Assembly (NCBI GenBank): GCA_910577365.1
Contig: CAJTMU010000002.1
Location: forward strand, 89,713 to 95,750
DNA from: an uncultured Oscillospiraceae bacterium
GTDB lineage: Bacteria > Bacillota > Clostridia > Oscillospirales > Ruminococcaceae
Direction: 5' to 3'
DNA: 6,038 bases
The position numbers were made by a program, and so were the translations under genes. Shown one piece after another: positions 5,654-6,038 of this stretch; position 1 is the stretch's first letter; each line of letters starts with the position of its first letter. The notes beneath the pieces are model-generated. The model made no database searches, was not told the DNA's origin, and worked only from the letters and a program-made list of their open reading frames with translations.

Positions 5654-5738
5654 GGGCGTGTTCCCGAGTGGCCAAAGGGGGCAGACTGTAAATCTGTTGC
5701 GTTTCGCTTCGGTGGTCCGAATCCACCCGCGCCCACCA
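5654..5738 (+). tRNA. tRNA-Tyr (anticodon GUA)
   Basis: This is an 85-base class II tRNA with the long variable arm typical of bacterial tRNA-Tyr. The acceptor stem is GGGCGTG (5654-5660) with CGCGCCC (5728-5734), including one G-U pair. The anticodon stem GCAGA/TCTGT carries loop CTGTAAA with anticodon GTA at 5688-5690. Discriminator A5735 and CCA 5736-5738 are encoded. It is cotranscribed with tRNA-Thr and followed directly by a terminator. Confidence 0.97.
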
Positions 5739-5743
5739 AAACT

Positions 5744-5779
5744 AAATCAGATCGCTTTGTTAAGCGGTCTGATTTTTTT
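5744..5779 (+). terminator. Rho-independent terminator of the tRNA operon
   Basis: AAATCAGATCGCTT (5744-5757) pairs with AAGCGGTCTGATTT (5762-5775) over a TGTT loop, with one G-U pair, and runs into a continuous T tract ending at 5779. This is a strong intrinsic terminator, six bases after the tRNA-Tyr CCA end. Confidence 0.93.
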
Positions 5780-5795
5780 ATCGTAGCTTCAGCAC

Positions 5796-5824
5796 AAAAA
5801 GCCGCAGGCTGTTCAAACCTGCGG
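5796..5824 (-). terminator. Probable minus-strand terminator hairpin
   Basis: CCGCAGG (5802-5808) and CCTGCGG (5818-5824) form a 7-base-pair stem with a 9-base loop. AAAAA at 5796-5800 reads as a U-run after the stem on the minus strand, so the orientation suits a transcript coming from the right. No minus-strand gene is seen in the window that would need it. The same stem occurs in the terminator at 3530-3559. Confidence 0.45.
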
Positions 5825-5843
5825 TTAGTTATTATGCAGAGAA

Positions 5844-5888
5844 AAAAGCTACATTCTTTGTGCATCTTACACTAAAAACGTAGCTTTT
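5844..5888. repeat. Inverted repeat with A and T flanks, plus a repeated GTAGCTT
   Basis: AAAAGCTAC (5844-5852) and GTAGCTTTT (5880-5888) are perfect 9-base inverted arms with a 27-base loop. CGTAGCTT also occurs as a direct copy at 5782-5789, so the left arm could pair with either right partner. It may act as a weak bidirectional terminator. Confidence 0.35.
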
Positions 5889-5980
5889 AACATGTGAAAC
5901 GTTGACAAAAAAGATTTTTTGCTTTAACCAGAGTAACGATTCAAAGCCACCTAACGGCAACTGATGTTGTATAATAAAAC

Positions 5981-6009
5981 TTGACACGATTTTCACAAAG
6001 AAGTATAAT
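5981..6009 (+). promoter_or_regulatory. Consensus sigma-A promoter reading out of the window
   Basis: TTGACA (5981-5986) and TATAAT (6004-6009) are perfect hexamers with a 17-base spacer, as strong as the tRNA promoter. Transcription should start near 6016, giving a very short leader before the candidate start codons at the right edge. No repressor operator is obvious, although a promoter this good in front of a protein gene often is controlled. Confidence 0.9.
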
Positions 6010-6034
6010 GCAAGTAAAAGGACGGTGTCAAAAA

Positions 6035-6038
6035 ATGA
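6035..6038 (+). CDS. Start of a gene cut by the right edge
   Basis: ATG at 6035-6037 follows AAAAGGA (6016-6022) at a rather long 12-base spacing. A GTG at 6025-6027, in a different frame, is an alternative but lies only two bases from the Shine-Dalgarno. The product cannot be named because only the first codon is in view. The upstream consensus promoter makes some gene here likely. Confidence 0.4.

Noticed and set aside
5524..5865. Minus-strand 113-codon open frame across both tRNAs
   Set aside because: It is the antisense of the tRNA genes. Phrases such as GGRTRTPDLLITNQLLYQ are a well-known spurious translation of the tRNA-Thr complement and recur in databases as false proteins.
5902..5930. 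TTGACA at 5902-5907 as a second promoter
   Set aside because: At 16-18 bases downstream there is only TTAACC/TAACCA/AACCAG, so no acceptable -10. Likewise TATAAT at 5970-5975 has no -35.

Overview
The window looks like chromosomal DNA of a spore-forming Clostridia-type Firmicute. The evidence is a clear SpoIIP homologue (engulfment, found only in endospore formers), Shine-Dalgarno sites of the AAGGAG/GGTGAT type, consensus sigma-A promoters with exact 17-base spacers, and tRNA genes with encoded CCA ends. The moderate GC coding style would fit a gut Oscillospirales lineage, but that placement is an inference from style and not from any marker sequence.

Layout, left to right, with all protein genes on the plus strand. 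Bases 1-170 hold a possible weak terminator and a small dyad in front of a Sir2-family NAD-dependent deacylase (171-884). After a 92-base gap comes a tight three-gene run: a double zinc-ribbon membrane protein (977-2077), a secreted or membrane TPM-domain protein with a Gly/Ser/His tail that overlaps it by 14 bases (2064-2888), and D-aminoacyl-tRNA deacylase dtd (2900-3334), whose Shine-Dalgarno overlaps the preceding stop codon. A 312-base hairpin-dense gap follows, with a good terminator and a sigma-E-like promoter. It leads to spoIIP (3647-4849), which stands alone. About 690 bases without a convincing gene come next, containing several palindromes. They end at a consensus promoter driving tRNA-Thr(UGU) and tRNA-Tyr(GUA), closed by a strong terminator. 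The right edge has further hairpins and a perfect TTGACA-N17-TATAAT promoter pointing out of the window, with the first codon of a probable new gene.

Functionally this is mostly core genome: protein deacylation, D-amino-acid proofreading of tRNA, sporulation peptidoglycan hydrolysis and two tRNAs. The least understood part is the zinc-ribbon/TPM pair, which resembles the YdjG/YdjH pair of the Bacillus subtilis pspA-ydjGHI membrane-stress operon, but here no PspA or SPFH partner is in view. The second point of interest is a set of structured intergenic elements on both sides of spoIIP: two imperfect hairpins sharing a CCGCGA...TCGCAAAAAAT frame, and two TTTATAAA-centred palindromes. I did not find a clear, complete, previously undescribed system; the candidates are ranked in the findings.
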